A DNA stretch of 57,538 bases from Bacteroidales bacterium (GTDB lineage Bacteria; Bacteroidota; Bacteroidia; Bacteroidales; Muribaculaceae), in contig QAMW01000027.1 in assembly GCA_003150235.1 (NCBI GenBank), positions 125,038-182,575 on the forward strand, in the 5' to 3' direction. The position numbers and the translations under genes were made by a program. The notes under the pieces are model-generated. The model was not told the DNA's origin. It did no database searches and saw nothing but the letters and a program-made list of their open reading frames with translations. This document shows positions 35,621 through 43,283 of this stretch, one piece after another (the first letter of the stretch is position 1; every line of letters begins with the position of its first letter).

Positions 35621-36092
35621 TTTTTCGGCGATTGTCATGAAGTGAGCGGATATGAGGTTTGAGGTAGGTCAGGAATGTCTGCGTGTCGTTGACTTCCGTG
35701 CCTGATTGGTTTAGTTCGGCGATTACCTTATCGATAGCTGTTTTTATGTCGGTGTGAGCTATGTTGAATGTTCGTGCCATGACTCGCAGCAAGCGGCGGT
35801 TCTGTTTCAATGTGATGCCTATGCGCAGTGTCTTTTCCTCACGGGTTTCTGCTGCGGGCTTGGATGCGGCTTTCTTGTTTCTGCGTTCACGCTGACGTGC
35901 CGCTACAGCCGCACGGCGGTCAACAGTGCATTTGATTACCATAAACAATGCGGCGGCAACCGGGGGAAGCTGCGTTTCTTCTCCCGTCTGCTGATAGCGT
36001 ATAATTGCCTCGGTAAGTTGTTGCTGCATTTTCTGCGGAAGCAGGGCTATTGCCGCTTTCCACTCGTCGTCAAATTTTAGTGTGCGTTTCAT
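35610..36092 (-). CDS. DUF6291-like small basic protein
   Basis: 160 residues from ATG at 36092. The N-terminal part (LKFDDEWKAAIALLPQKMQQQLTEAII) is an amphipathic helical domain typical of DUF6291-like proteins of mobile or phage-related contexts, then a strongly basic stretch (AAVAARQRERRNKKAASK) and a helical C-terminus. Function unknown. An ATG at 36134 exists but lies upstream of the predicted -7 element (36121-36128), so 36092 is preferred. Its last codons (ending RRKITA) lie in the 34-bp repeat and would read the same if the cassette were absent. Confidence 0.65.
   Translation of the reverse strand: MKRTLKFDDEWKAAIALLPQKMQQQLTEAIIRYQQTGEETQLPPVAAALFMVIKCTVDRRAAVAARQRERRNKKAASKPAAETREEKTLRIGITLKQNRRLLRVMARTFNIAHTDIKTAIDKVIAELNQSGTEVNDTQTFLTYLKPHIRSLHDNRRKITA
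35614..35647. repeat. 34-bp direct repeat, right copy
   Basis: Identical to 31630-31663; start-to-start distance is 3984 bases. This copy contains the stop codon of the LytTR gene on the plus strand and the last 10 codons of the DUF6291 gene on the minus strand. Confidence 0.95.
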
Positions 36093-36120
36093 AGGAGTAA
36101 GTTTTAATTGGTTTAGGCTG

Positions 36121-36128
36121 CAAATATA
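36121..36128 (-). promoter_or_regulatory. Promoter -7 element of the DUF6291 gene
   Basis: Complement reads TATATTTG, matching TAnnTTTG, about 29 bases upstream of the ATG at 36092. A TTGG lies 18 bases further upstream as a weak -33 match. Confidence 0.5.
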
Positions 36129-36166
36129 AGCCATGCAGCAACCGGTCCAATGTACAAATGGGAAAT

Positions 36167-36192
36167 TTTTTACGCATTTTTATGCGTAAAAA
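36167..36192. repeat. Perfect hairpin TTTTTACGCAT/ATGCGTAAAAA
   Basis: Two perfect 11-base arms (36167-36177, 36182-36192) with a TTTT loop. It lies just upstream of the DUF6291 promoter and could be a terminator in either direction or an operator. Confidence 0.6.
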
Positions 36193-36193
36193 G

Positions 36194-36275
36194 GGTCATG
36201 AGGTTAAATCAAGCCTGGGGCTTGAAGGTTATGAGGTTAAATCCAGCCTGCGGCTTGAAGGTTATGAGGTTAGGG
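36194..36275. repeat. Tandem 33-bp repeat (2.4 units) with internal hairpin
   Basis: Units at 36194-36226, 36227-36259 and a partial one at 36260-36275. Each starts GGTYATGAGGTTAAATC and ends with a small hairpin (AAGCC TGG GGCTT in unit 1, AGCC TGC GGCT in unit 2). The GGTTATGAGGTTA word recurs inverted at 41170-41226 around a different hairpin. Confidence 0.75.
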
Positions 36276-36291
36276 TTGTCTATACGCTCGA

Positions 36292-36421
36292 TTTTATCCC
36301 CGAAGGGGATAATCCAAATTTAGCCGTCGGTTGAGCGTAGCGATACCGACGGAATGCAGATTAAGGCAGAATGTTTCCGGCAGGAATCATCTTGGTGAAA
36401 TAGTGATGATTCCTGCCGGAA
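36292..36421. repeat. Modular three-hairpin element, copy 1
   Basis: Three hairpins in a row: TTATCCCC GAA GGGGATAA (36294-36312); CCGTCGGT, 13-base loop with GAGCGTAGCGA, ACCGACGG (36324-36352); and a perfect 17-bp stem (36375-36391 with 36405-36421). A second copy with changed but still paired stems is at 52268-52399. No gene is seen here. Confidence 0.75.
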
Positions 36422-36450
36422 CTTTTGATATTTTGCCGGTACATGCGCGG

Positions 36451-36759
36451 GCGAGCTTCCATTCAATGTCACTGACTTAAGGATTTTGCCCGGAAAGGGC
36501 AAGATAGAGTTTACCGCGGGTAGCCCCGGATGGGGCACCCGTGGAATGGAAGCCTCACCACACTATACAACCCTGAAACGGGTTGCATAAATGTATGCTA
36601 ATCAAGCGTCTATGCAACCCACTGCGGGGTTGAACCAAGGAGAGAGGAGCTTGAACCACGGGTATGCCTCCGGCATTACCCGCGGATAACAGGATGAATC
36701 CCCCTTTCGGGGATTTATGGCTCTTCTGCTTAAGTTAGTGACATTGAGCTTCCACTCGC
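36451..36759. repeat. Inverted-dimer, hairpin-rich element with about 31-base ends
   Basis: The ends (36451-36481 and 36729-36759) are inverted copies; the inner 18 bases (CAATGTCACTRACTTAAG) agree in 17. Each half repeats the same order of hairpins: a GCCC/GGGC or CCCC/GGGG stem, a CCGCGGGTA...ACCCGTGG stem with an inner CCCC/GGGG or GCC/GGC stem, and a CAACCC/GGGTTG stem. No coding region is recognised. The whole gap 36093-36778 is thus made of repeats plus the DUF6291 promoter. Confidence 0.75.
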
Positions 36760-36778
36760 TCCTACAACGGATTGCAAA

Positions 36779-38443
36779 TCAGGCGGGGTCGTGCCAGTCG
36801 CCGCATGACTTGATGAGAGCGATGAGACGGGGTATAGCCTCGGACTGCGGAATGTTCTTTTCCACACATTCCTTGTTCTTGTATAGGCTGATGTGACCCG
36901 ATGCCGCGCCTACGTAGCCGTAGTCGGCGTCAGCCATCTCGCCTGGACCGTTGACAATACACCCCATAACTCCTATTTTCAATCCTTTAAGATGAGAAGT
37001 TGCCTCCTTGACCGCTTTCAGCGTTGACTGAAGGTCAAACAGGGTTCTGCCACAACCGGGACACGCGATATACTCGGTCTTGCTGATGCGTAGACGCGTA
37101 GCCTGAAGAATGCCGAGCGATATGCGTACTACATCTTCATTACTAAGGCGGTCACCTTTAATCCAGATGCCGTCACGCACACCGTTGAGCAGCATTGCGC
37201 CGAAGTCGGCTGCCGCCATCAACGTCACATCCTCTACCGTCGCGTCGCCATAGTCAATCATAGGGATAACCGGATTGACCACGCCGCTTCGTTGAAGCGA
37301 GTGGGCGAGTGCCTGTATCGAAGCGGGACGGTTGATGTGAGAGGTGGTGATTACAAGCGCCTTACCGGGATTTGCCTTTGCCGTGGCGATGTTCTCGTCA
37401 AGCGGCAGAGCGGCGTCGAGCAGGATGTAATCGTCAAGTGTCGTCTCACCTTCGGCAATCACCACGGGCGCATTGTCACCCCCGACATTGTCGATGGCAA
37501 CCGTCATCAGGCGTTGCGGGATAACGGGATTGTATCCGTCGGCAAATTCACCCTCGACAGGCGTGGAACCGGCGCGGCTGCTTATATAGTCGACCAGCGC
37601 TTTCGCCACCGGAATTTCAGCCTCGGGTGCCTCGCTGAGCGATACGCGGATAGTGTCGCCGATACCTTCGGCAAGAAGGGCACCGATGCCGACGGCACTT
37701 TTGACCCTTCCGTCTTCACCGTCGCCCGCCTCGGTCACTCCGAGATGCAGCGGGAAATTCATTCCTTCGGCTTCCATCGCCTTTACGAGGCGGCGCACGG
37801 TCTCAACCATCACCACCACATTGCTCGCCTTTATGGAGATTACGATATTGAAAAATTCACGCTTGACGGCGACGCGCAGAAACTCCATCGCACTCTCCAC
37901 CATACCGGCAGGAGTGTCGCCGTAGCGGCTCATGATGCGGTCGCTCAGCGAGCCGTGGTTGACCCCTATGCGGATTGCGGTGCCATGTTGGCGGCACACT
38001 TCCAGAAACGGGGTGAACGCCTTGTCGATGCGGTCAAGCTCGGCGGCATATTCTGCATCAGTGTATTCGAGTTTGCGGAACGTGCGCCCCGGGTCAACGA
38101 AATTGCCAGGATTTATGCGTACTTTATCCGTCACTTCAGCGGCTGCAAAAGCTGCGCGGGGATTGAAATGGATATCGGCGACAAGCGGTACATTGCATCC
38201 TTGCCGACGAAGATCGGAACGTATTACCCCGATATTTTCAGCCTCGCGGACTCCCTGTGCAGTGAGGCGCACGTAATGAGCGCCCGCGTCGGCGATGCGC
38301 CTGCTCTGTGTCACCGAGCCTTCGGTGTCCATGGTGGAGGTATTGGTCATCGACTGTACACGCACGGGATTGTCTCCTCCGAGGGGTACACCGCCGATAT
38401 TGACCTCGCGTGACACCCTCCGTCTGTAGTCAAAAACACTCAT
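36779..38443 (-). CDS. ispG: 4-hydroxy-3-methylbut-2-enyl diphosphate synthase (GcpE), large form
   Basis: 554 residues, longer than the about 370-residue proteobacterial form because of an inserted middle domain (about 260-440), as usual in Bacteroidetes and plants. The N-terminal TIM barrel (QSMTNTSTMDT, VRLTAQG, ADIHFNP) and the C-terminal [4Fe-4S] domain with C461 and C464 (CPGCGRTLFD) and C495 (GVMGCIVNGPGEM) are complete. It converts MEcPP to HMBPP in the MEP isoprenoid pathway. It is last in the rpoN, PAP2-like, purE, ispG operon, 16 bases after purE. Confidence 0.97.
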   Translation of the reverse strand: MSVFDYRRRVSREVNIGGVPLGGDNPVRVQSMTNTSTMDTEGSVTQSRRIADAGAHYVRLTAQGVREAENIGVIRSDLRRQGCNVPLVADIHFNPRAAFAAAEVTDKVRINPGNFVDPGRTFRKLEYTDAEYAAELDRIDKAFTPFLEVCRQHGTAIRIGVNHGSLSDRIMSRYGDTPAGMVESAMEFLRVAVKREFFNIVISIKASNVVVMVETVRRLVKAMEAEGMNFPLHLGVTEAGDGEDGRVKSAVGIGALLAEGIGDTIRVSLSEAPEAEIPVAKALVDYISSRAGSTPVEGEFADGYNPVIPQRLMTVAIDNVGGDNAPVVIAEGETTLDDYILLDAALPLDENIATAKANPGKALVITTSHINRPASIQALAHSLQRSGVVNPVIPMIDYGDATVEDVTLMAAADFGAMLLNGVRDGIWIKGDRLSNEDVVRISLGILQATRLRISKTEYIACPGCGRTLFDLQSTLKAVKEATSHLKGLKIGVMGCIVNGPGEMADADYGYVGAASGHISLYKNKECVEKNIPQSEAIPRLIALIKSCGDWHDPA

Positions 38444-38459
38444 AGGTTGACGCAGGCTA

Positions 38460-38966
38460 TCAGTTAGTCTTGAATTTATATTTTACCTCGGCGAGGTCGG
38501 CGTTAGCCTTAACAATCTTGCCGGCAAGCGATTTCTTGAACTCGGCGAGACGAGCAGCTACGGTCTCGTCGGAAAGTGCAAGCATCTCCACTGCAAGCAG
38601 CGCAGCATTGTAACCGCCGTTTATGCCGACAGTTGCCACCGGTATGCCCGGAGGCATCTGCACGATTGAAAGGAGTGCGTCGATTCCATCGAGAGTCGAG
38701 GCGATAGGCACTCCGATTACCGGGAGCGTGGTGTTTGCGGCGATTACGCCGGGAAGTGCCGCAGCCATTCCCGCTGCGGCTATGATTACTTTCAGCCCGC
38801 GACCGGCGGCGTTGGAGGCAAATTCCTCCACCTGTGCGGGTGTGCGGTGAGCCGACAGGGCGTTCATCTCAAACGGAATCTCGAAGTCATCGAGCACCTG
38901 AGCGGCTTTTCCCATGATGGGCAGGTCAGATGTGCTGCCCATGATAATACTAACGATTGGTTTCAT
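38460..38966 (-). CDS. purE: N5-carboxyaminoimidazole ribonucleotide mutase
   Basis: 168 residues from ATG at 38966, giving the canonical start MKPIVSIIMGSTSDLPIM. The class I PurE signatures SDLP, SAHRTP and AAGMAAALPGVIAANT are present. It catalyses N5-CAIR to CAIR in purine synthesis. Upstream in-frame ATGs would overlap the PAP2-like gene and are unlikely. It follows that gene after 10 bases and is followed by ispG after 16. Confidence 0.97.
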   Translation of the reverse strand: MKPIVSIIMGSTSDLPIMGKAAQVLDDFEIPFEMNALSAHRTPAQVEEFASNAAGRGLKVIIAAAGMAAALPGVIAANTTLPVIGVPIASTLDGIDALLSIVQMPPGIPVATVGINGGYNAALLAVEMLALSDETVAARLAEFKKSLAGKIVKANADLAEVKYKFKTN

Positions 38967-38976
38967 TATGACGGGT

Positions 38977-39582
38977 TTAGAATGATGTAAGCAGATATAC
39001 CCAGAAAAATCCGTTGACGGCACCGGCAACAACCTGCCAGAATGTGTGGCAGTTAAGCTGTATGCGGGCACTGCCGAGCATACCGGTGAGCAGTATCGCC
39101 ACCGATATCAGCACCCAGATGTTGCAGATGTATATGCCGTCGGCGAGAATACGGAATAGCAGAGCCACGTAGCCGCTCATGGCGGCAAGGTGTGCGCTGA
39201 TTTTCCAGCGGATGTTTACGATACATGACACGACAGCCGCCACCGAGCCTCCCACCATGAACATGTACATCCATGACGGGGCGTGGATGCGGAACATGTA
39301 CCACGCGGCACCGAGATAGCAGATAGCCGTTATGACATACGGGATGTAACGCTCTTTCTGGTTGTTAAGTCCCGGATGAGACACGAGTTTCATCTTGTAG
39401 AGGAGCAGAATCGCCAGCACCGGCACCACGCATGTGAGCAGAAAGGTCATCAGTACCACGTTGATTCGCAGCCCGACAGGGAGCAGTGCGAGCATGGTGA
39501 CCCACAGTGCGGTAAACACAGCGTAGGTCGGGATAAGCACCGGACTAAGCACCCAGGAGATTATATGTGATATCTTGTTCAT
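38977..39582 (-). CDS. PAP2-like membrane phosphatase
   Basis: 201 residues with about six membrane segments. PAP2-like blocks are recognisable though divergent: KERYIPY (motif 1), SAHLAAMSG (motif 2 region) and ARIQLNCHTFWQ (motif 3, His). Such proteins dephosphorylate lipid phosphates at the inner membrane; substrate unknown, possibly undecaprenyl or phosphatidyl phosphates. It lies between rpoN (41-base gap) and purE (10-base gap), a gene order I recall from other Bacteroidales. Confidence 0.7.
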   Translation of the reverse strand: MNKISHIISWVLSPVLIPTYAVFTALWVTMLALLPVGLRINVVLMTFLLTCVVPVLAILLLYKMKLVSHPGLNNQKERYIPYVITAICYLGAAWYMFRIHAPSWMYMFMVGGSVAAVVSCIVNIRWKISAHLAAMSGYVALLFRILADGIYICNIWVLISVAILLTGMLGSARIQLNCHTFWQVVAGAVNGFFWVYLLTSF

Positions 39583-39623
39583 AAGTCAGTTTCTATATAT
39601 TAACGGATGTCATGGGCTATTGT

Positions 39624-41054
39624 TTACATCTCTTTACGCAACCGGGCGACAGGTATGCCGAGTTTCTCGCGATATTTCGCCACGGTGCGCCGGGCAATGT
39701 CATATCCCTTTGCCGCGATTGCGGCTGTAATCGCCTCGTCGCTCAAAGGCTTGTGCTTGTCCTCGCCGTCGATTATCTCCTTGAGAGCCGAAAGGATTTC
39801 ATGAGATGAGGTATCGTCATTGTCCTTGGGACGCTCGTTGAAAAACATCTTCAGCGGGTGGATGCCGTAGGGAGTCGCCACATATTTTCCTGCCGTCGCG
39901 CGGGAGATTACCGAGAGGTCGTAGCCGGTAATGGAGGATATGTCTTTGAGAATCATCGGTTTCAAACGGCTCTCATCATCGCCGCTCATGAAAAATTCGC
40001 GCTGAATCCTCACGATGGCGCGCATCACATTGAAAAGCGTCTCCTGCCTCATTCCGAGCAGTTTTATAAATTCCGTTGCCTCGTCGCGTTTCTGCTTGAT
40101 GAAGAGCGACGCCTCGCGGTTGCGGGAGATGTCGGTTTTCGTCTCTGCCTCGTTTTCGCGGAAAGTCTCCTCGATACGCAGTTCGGGGATGTTGTTGAGG
40201 AGGGTCAGATGGAGGTCGCCATCCTCGATTTCCACCGAGAAATCCGGGATTATATGGCGTGTGCGCTCTTCCGCGGGGTCTCCGCCGATTACTCCCGCAG
40301 GCTTCGGGTTGAGGCTGCGTATAAGCTCGATGGCGGCTTTCAGTTCCCCGGGCGTGTGTCCGGTTGCCGAGGCAAGCCGGTCATAATGCTTTCGGGAAAA
40401 CAGGTCGAAATAGTGTGACACGATTTCCGTGGCAGTCTTTACCGTCTCTGTCGCCTTACGGCGTTTCAGTTGCAGAAGGAGACAGTCGCGGAGGTCAACC
40501 GCTCCCACGCCCGCCGGCTCGAATCGTCTTACAAGCTCCAGCATCCGCTTCACGTCGGCGGTGGAGACAGGCTCGCCGGTCTGCTCCTCTATGTCGCCTG
40601 CTATCGATGCGGAATCGCGTGTCAGATAGCCGTTGTCATCAAGACTGCCGATTACATACATGGCTATCCGGCGGTCGCGGTCGGTGAGGTTATGCTCGGC
40701 AAGCTGTGCCGACAGGGTGTCGATAAGTGTCGAGGAGAAATCTACGGCAACCGGCTCATAATAGGTGTCGGAAGCACTGTGGTTGCGCGCTTCAAGACGA
40801 TAGGAGGGTATCTCGTCCTCACTTGCGTAGTCGGCTATGCGCAACTCCTCGGCGCTTTCGTTGAAAGAATCGTCGGAGGCGGCCGCATCGGCGATGTCCG
40901 ACGCTTCCAGAGCCGGGTTGTCATCCAGGGCGCGTTGCACCTCATCCTCCACTTCCGGTCCGCTCATTTCAAGCATTTTTACAAATTTGACCTGTAATGG
41001 AGAAAGCCTTTGCTGCAATCGTTGCTGTTGTGACAGACTTAGTGATTCTTCCAT
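39624..41054 (-). CDS. rpoN: RNA polymerase sigma-54 factor
   Basis: 476 residues. The N-terminal activator-interacting region (SLSQQQRLQQRLSPLQVKFVKMLEM) is followed by an acidic stretch, the core-binding domain (about 110-300; LIDTLSAQLAEHNL), and the DNA-binding domain ending in the RpoN box ARRTVAKYRE (from residue 454). It directs transcription from -24/-12 promoters with AAA+ activators; none of those activators is in the window. First gene of the operon with PAP2-like, purE and ispG. Confidence 0.97.
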   Translation of the reverse strand: MEESLSLSQQQRLQQRLSPLQVKFVKMLEMSGPEVEDEVQRALDDNPALEASDIADAAASDDSFNESAEELRIADYASEDEIPSYRLEARNHSASDTYYEPVAVDFSSTLIDTLSAQLAEHNLTDRDRRIAMYVIGSLDDNGYLTRDSASIAGDIEEQTGEPVSTADVKRMLELVRRFEPAGVGAVDLRDCLLLQLKRRKATETVKTATEIVSHYFDLFSRKHYDRLASATGHTPGELKAAIELIRSLNPKPAGVIGGDPAEERTRHIIPDFSVEIEDGDLHLTLLNNIPELRIEETFRENEAETKTDISRNREASLFIKQKRDEATEFIKLLGMRQETLFNVMRAIVRIQREFFMSGDDESRLKPMILKDISSITGYDLSVISRATAGKYVATPYGIHPLKMFFNERPKDNDDTSSHEILSALKEIIDGEDKHKPLSDEAITAAIAAKGYDIARRTVAKYREKLGIPVARLRKEM

Positions 41055-41169
41055 ATCGCTATCCTTAAACTTAAGTTTCGCAAGCTCACTTAAAGGTTAA
41101 AAGGTTTATAGTTTATGGTTTATTGTTTAGTGATCCCGGTCATTTGAAATTGTCGAGTGAACGCCGCCA

Positions 41170-41249
41170 CTTTAACCTCATAACCTGCTTGCATGGCAAG
41201 CTTTTAACCTCTTAACCTTTTAAACCTCAACTTTCGCTTGCGAAAGTTG
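41170..41249. repeat. Dispersed repeat with AACCTCATAACC words and hairpins
   Basis: In reverse orientation this has the GGTTATGAGGTTAAA/GGTTAAGAGGTTAAA words of the 33-bp repeat at 36194-36275, here separated by GCTTGC CATG-type palindrome (GCTTGCATGGCAAGC). A further perfect hairpin CAACTTTCG CTTG CGAAAGTTG is at 41228-41249. No gene is seen between 41055 and 41310. Confidence 0.65.
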
Positions 41250-41310
41250 AATTAATGCAAAAATAACAAATAATCGGCAGATATTGCAGCGATACGGAAG
41301 AGAATTTATG

Positions 41311-41772
41311 TCACCGCCATTTTTTGAGGTAATAGTCGTAGAGGGTGCCTTCGGGGGCGGCATATTGCAAGTGAAGCTCTGACCCGCTCATTTCCATAAT
41401 ATTAAGCTCGGTAATGCCATTGGGGCGGATATGGGTTTCCGGAAAGGGGGTGTAGATGGTGCTCCCTTCGGGATGGTCATTGTCATGATTGGTGAAATCA
41501 AGCCGCAGGATGTCGTTGCCGGTTTCCTGCCATGTGCCCCAACGGGGATATACATCGTGCATGGCGGTGACTTTACGCATACAGAATACCGTATTCTGGA
41601 ACTGCCAGAATATGTCATGGTGATATCCGGTGTCTACTGTGCCGTCGGCAGTGATTTCTTCAAGCTGCCAGGTGCCGAACCATGGACCAATGTCGCCGTC
41701 GTTGTGGGTGCATCCGGCGCCAAGTATGGCAAGCAGGGGGAGAAATATGAGGAATATTTTTTTCATAGTCAT
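41311..41772 (-). CDS. Lipocalin-like lipoprotein
   Basis: 153 residues with lipobox (LGAGC, Cys21). The mature part is beta-rich with a GTWQLEEI start and a second GTWQETGNDILRL strand pair, as in short lipocalin-like domains of Bacteroidetes lipoproteins. Ligand unknown. The ATG at 41772 overlaps the Wzi-like gene stop by 4 bases; ATG at 41766 is equally possible. Last gene of the glsA-glsB-wzi operon. Confidence 0.65.
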   Translation of the reverse strand: MTMKKIFLIFLPLLAILGAGCTHNDGDIGPWFGTWQLEEITADGTVDTGYHHDIFWQFQNTVFCMRKVTAMHDVYPRWGTWQETGNDILRLDFTNHDNDHPEGSTIYTPFPETHIRPNGITELNIMEMSGSELHLQYAAPEGTLYDYYLKKWR

Positions 41773-43283
41773 CGTAAATTAAGCACACCACGGTAAGATA
41801 TTGACAGCATGGCGCCGAAGTTGTCGCCATACATGTCGCCGCTGTCCATCGCCACCTGCGCCTTGACGGTAAGACCCGGGACAGAGAGCGGCCGCCATTG
41901 TGCCTCGACCATCCATGATGTGTCATGAGCTTTTTTCAGCCGGGGGATATAGCTGTCGCCGTAAGATATGCGGTGTGACACCATCGCACGGTAATCAACC
42001 TGTCGGGCGACCGACCCTTCGACCGCTGCGTGGAAACCGCGCACACGGGTGTCGATATAGCGCATGTAGCCGTCAAGATTGTAGAGCGGCGACATGAGAA
42101 ACGGTGTGCCTTGCGACATGCCGTAATAGGCGTAACCGTTATAAAAATAGTTGTTGTAGTAGGAATCGGCGCCGGTTGCCTGGTTTGCCACGGTGGTGCC
42201 GGGGTTGTCGACGGGGTCCCAGTGAAGCGGTCCCGACTGGTTGGTGAAATCGAGATATTCAATTACCGCGCCGCTTACCAATGATTTTCCGGGGCTTTTG
42301 TATTCGATACCCCACAGCCCGTCAAAACCGTTGAGTTTGCCGATGCCTGAGCCGTCTTCCCACGGCGACTGGAGATACAGCTTTATCTCGTGACCGGTGC
42401 GGAAATGGTAACGTGCCATTACATCCCAGCTTCCAAGATGATTGCCCGACCAGTATTTGTCATCTTTACCCGGCACAAGCATCTGGAAAAACTCCTTGAG
42501 TCCCGCCGGGGCGGTTTCAGTCTTGTCGCGCAGTCCGTTTTCGTATGTGACCTGTGTGCCGCCGAATTGTGCCGCCGCCTGCATACCTATGGTCACCGAT
42601 AGTGGCTTCGACGGTTTTGTGCGGAAATAGACGCGCTTGTAATTAATCCAGCGACCGGTGGTGATGAATGCGTTGAAATAGTTGTAACGCTCTGTCAGCC
42701 AGTCGTTGTCGGTTGGCTTGCCATAGAAGAGCACTCCGTTGATCTGCACCCATCCGTTAGTGAACGGGATATCTTCAAAGCCGTGGAATCCCGCCCTGAC
42801 ACCCGGCATCGGTCGGGCATTGGCGCTCCAGGTGATGTCACCGCTTGACAGCCTGTCGTCGAGCAGTGCGGAGCCGGTTTCTTTAAGCCCGACGGTAAGA
42901 AACAGGCACCGGTACTTGATTTCACCATACAGTTGCTGAAGCCATGCCCGTGCGGGATGGCGGTCAATGGGTGTAAATGTCTTGTCGTCACTGTTGTAGC
43001 GCAGATAGGCATCGGAGGAGGCATATCCGGCAAGCGCGTCGATGCCAAATCCGTAGCTGAATCGTCGGTCCATCTCCATGCCTCGCCACACGGAAGCTCT
43101 CGCAAGCGCGGAATAGGGTTGCGTCATTATCCCGAAATTGTTTGACGCGATATAATAGGGAGCGAAATCACCGGTGCCTGCGTTGGCAATGATTTCACCC
43201 CGGTAATCCACCGGATATGACGCCCGGGCGGCGTTGACCGCCGCAAATAACAGGGCGATGGAGAGAGCGATGCGGATTTTCAT
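41769..43283 (-). CDS. Wzi-like capsule assembly outer-membrane barrel
   Basis: 504 residues with signal peptide (to ARAS). The rest is an outer-membrane beta-barrel with regularly spaced aromatic-flanked strands; the features ...NFGIMTQPYSALARASVWRG near the start and LQQLYGEIKYRCLFLTVG fit the capsule assembly Wzi family (PF14052), which anchors capsule or exopolysaccharide at the surface. Start and stop overlap glsB and the lipocalin gene by 4 bases each, so surface polysaccharide anchoring and glycine-lipid synthesis appear co-expressed. Confidence 0.75.
   Translation of the reverse strand: MKIRIALSIALLFAAVNAARASYPVDYRGEIIANAGTGDFAPYYIASNNFGIMTQPYSALARASVWRGMEMDRRFSYGFGIDALAGYASSDAYLRYNSDDKTFTPIDRHPARAWLQQLYGEIKYRCLFLTVGLKETGSALLDDRLSSGDITWSANARPMPGVRAGFHGFEDIPFTNGWVQINGVLFYGKPTDNDWLTERYNYFNAFITTGRWINYKRVYFRTKPSKPLSVTIGMQAAAQFGGTQVTYENGLRDKTETAPAGLKEFFQMLVPGKDDKYWSGNHLGSWDVMARYHFRTGHEIKLYLQSPWEDGSGIGKLNGFDGLWGIEYKSPGKSLVSGAVIEYLDFTNQSGPLHWDPVDNPGTTVANQATGADSYYNNYFYNGYAYYGMSQGTPFLMSPLYNLDGYMRYIDTRVRGFHAAVEGSVARQVDYRAMVSHRISYGDSYIPRLKKAHDTSWMVEAQWRPLSVPGLTVKAQVAMDSGDMYGDNFGAMLSISYRGVLNLR

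Noticed and set aside
31630..35647. Classical integrative element with attL and attR
   Set aside because: The 34-bp repeat fits the pattern, but no integrase, excisionase or mobilisation gene lies between the copies; it is reported as a repeat-flanked cassette only.
36194..36275. Possible short CRISPR array
   Set aside because: Repeats of 33 bp are contiguous without unique spacers and no cas gene is in the window; structure is a tandem repeat with hairpin.
37292..38413. Long open frame of 373 codons opposite ispG
   Set aside because: It is antisense to a complete, well-conserved ispG; it has no recognisable domain and arises from GC-rich codon use.
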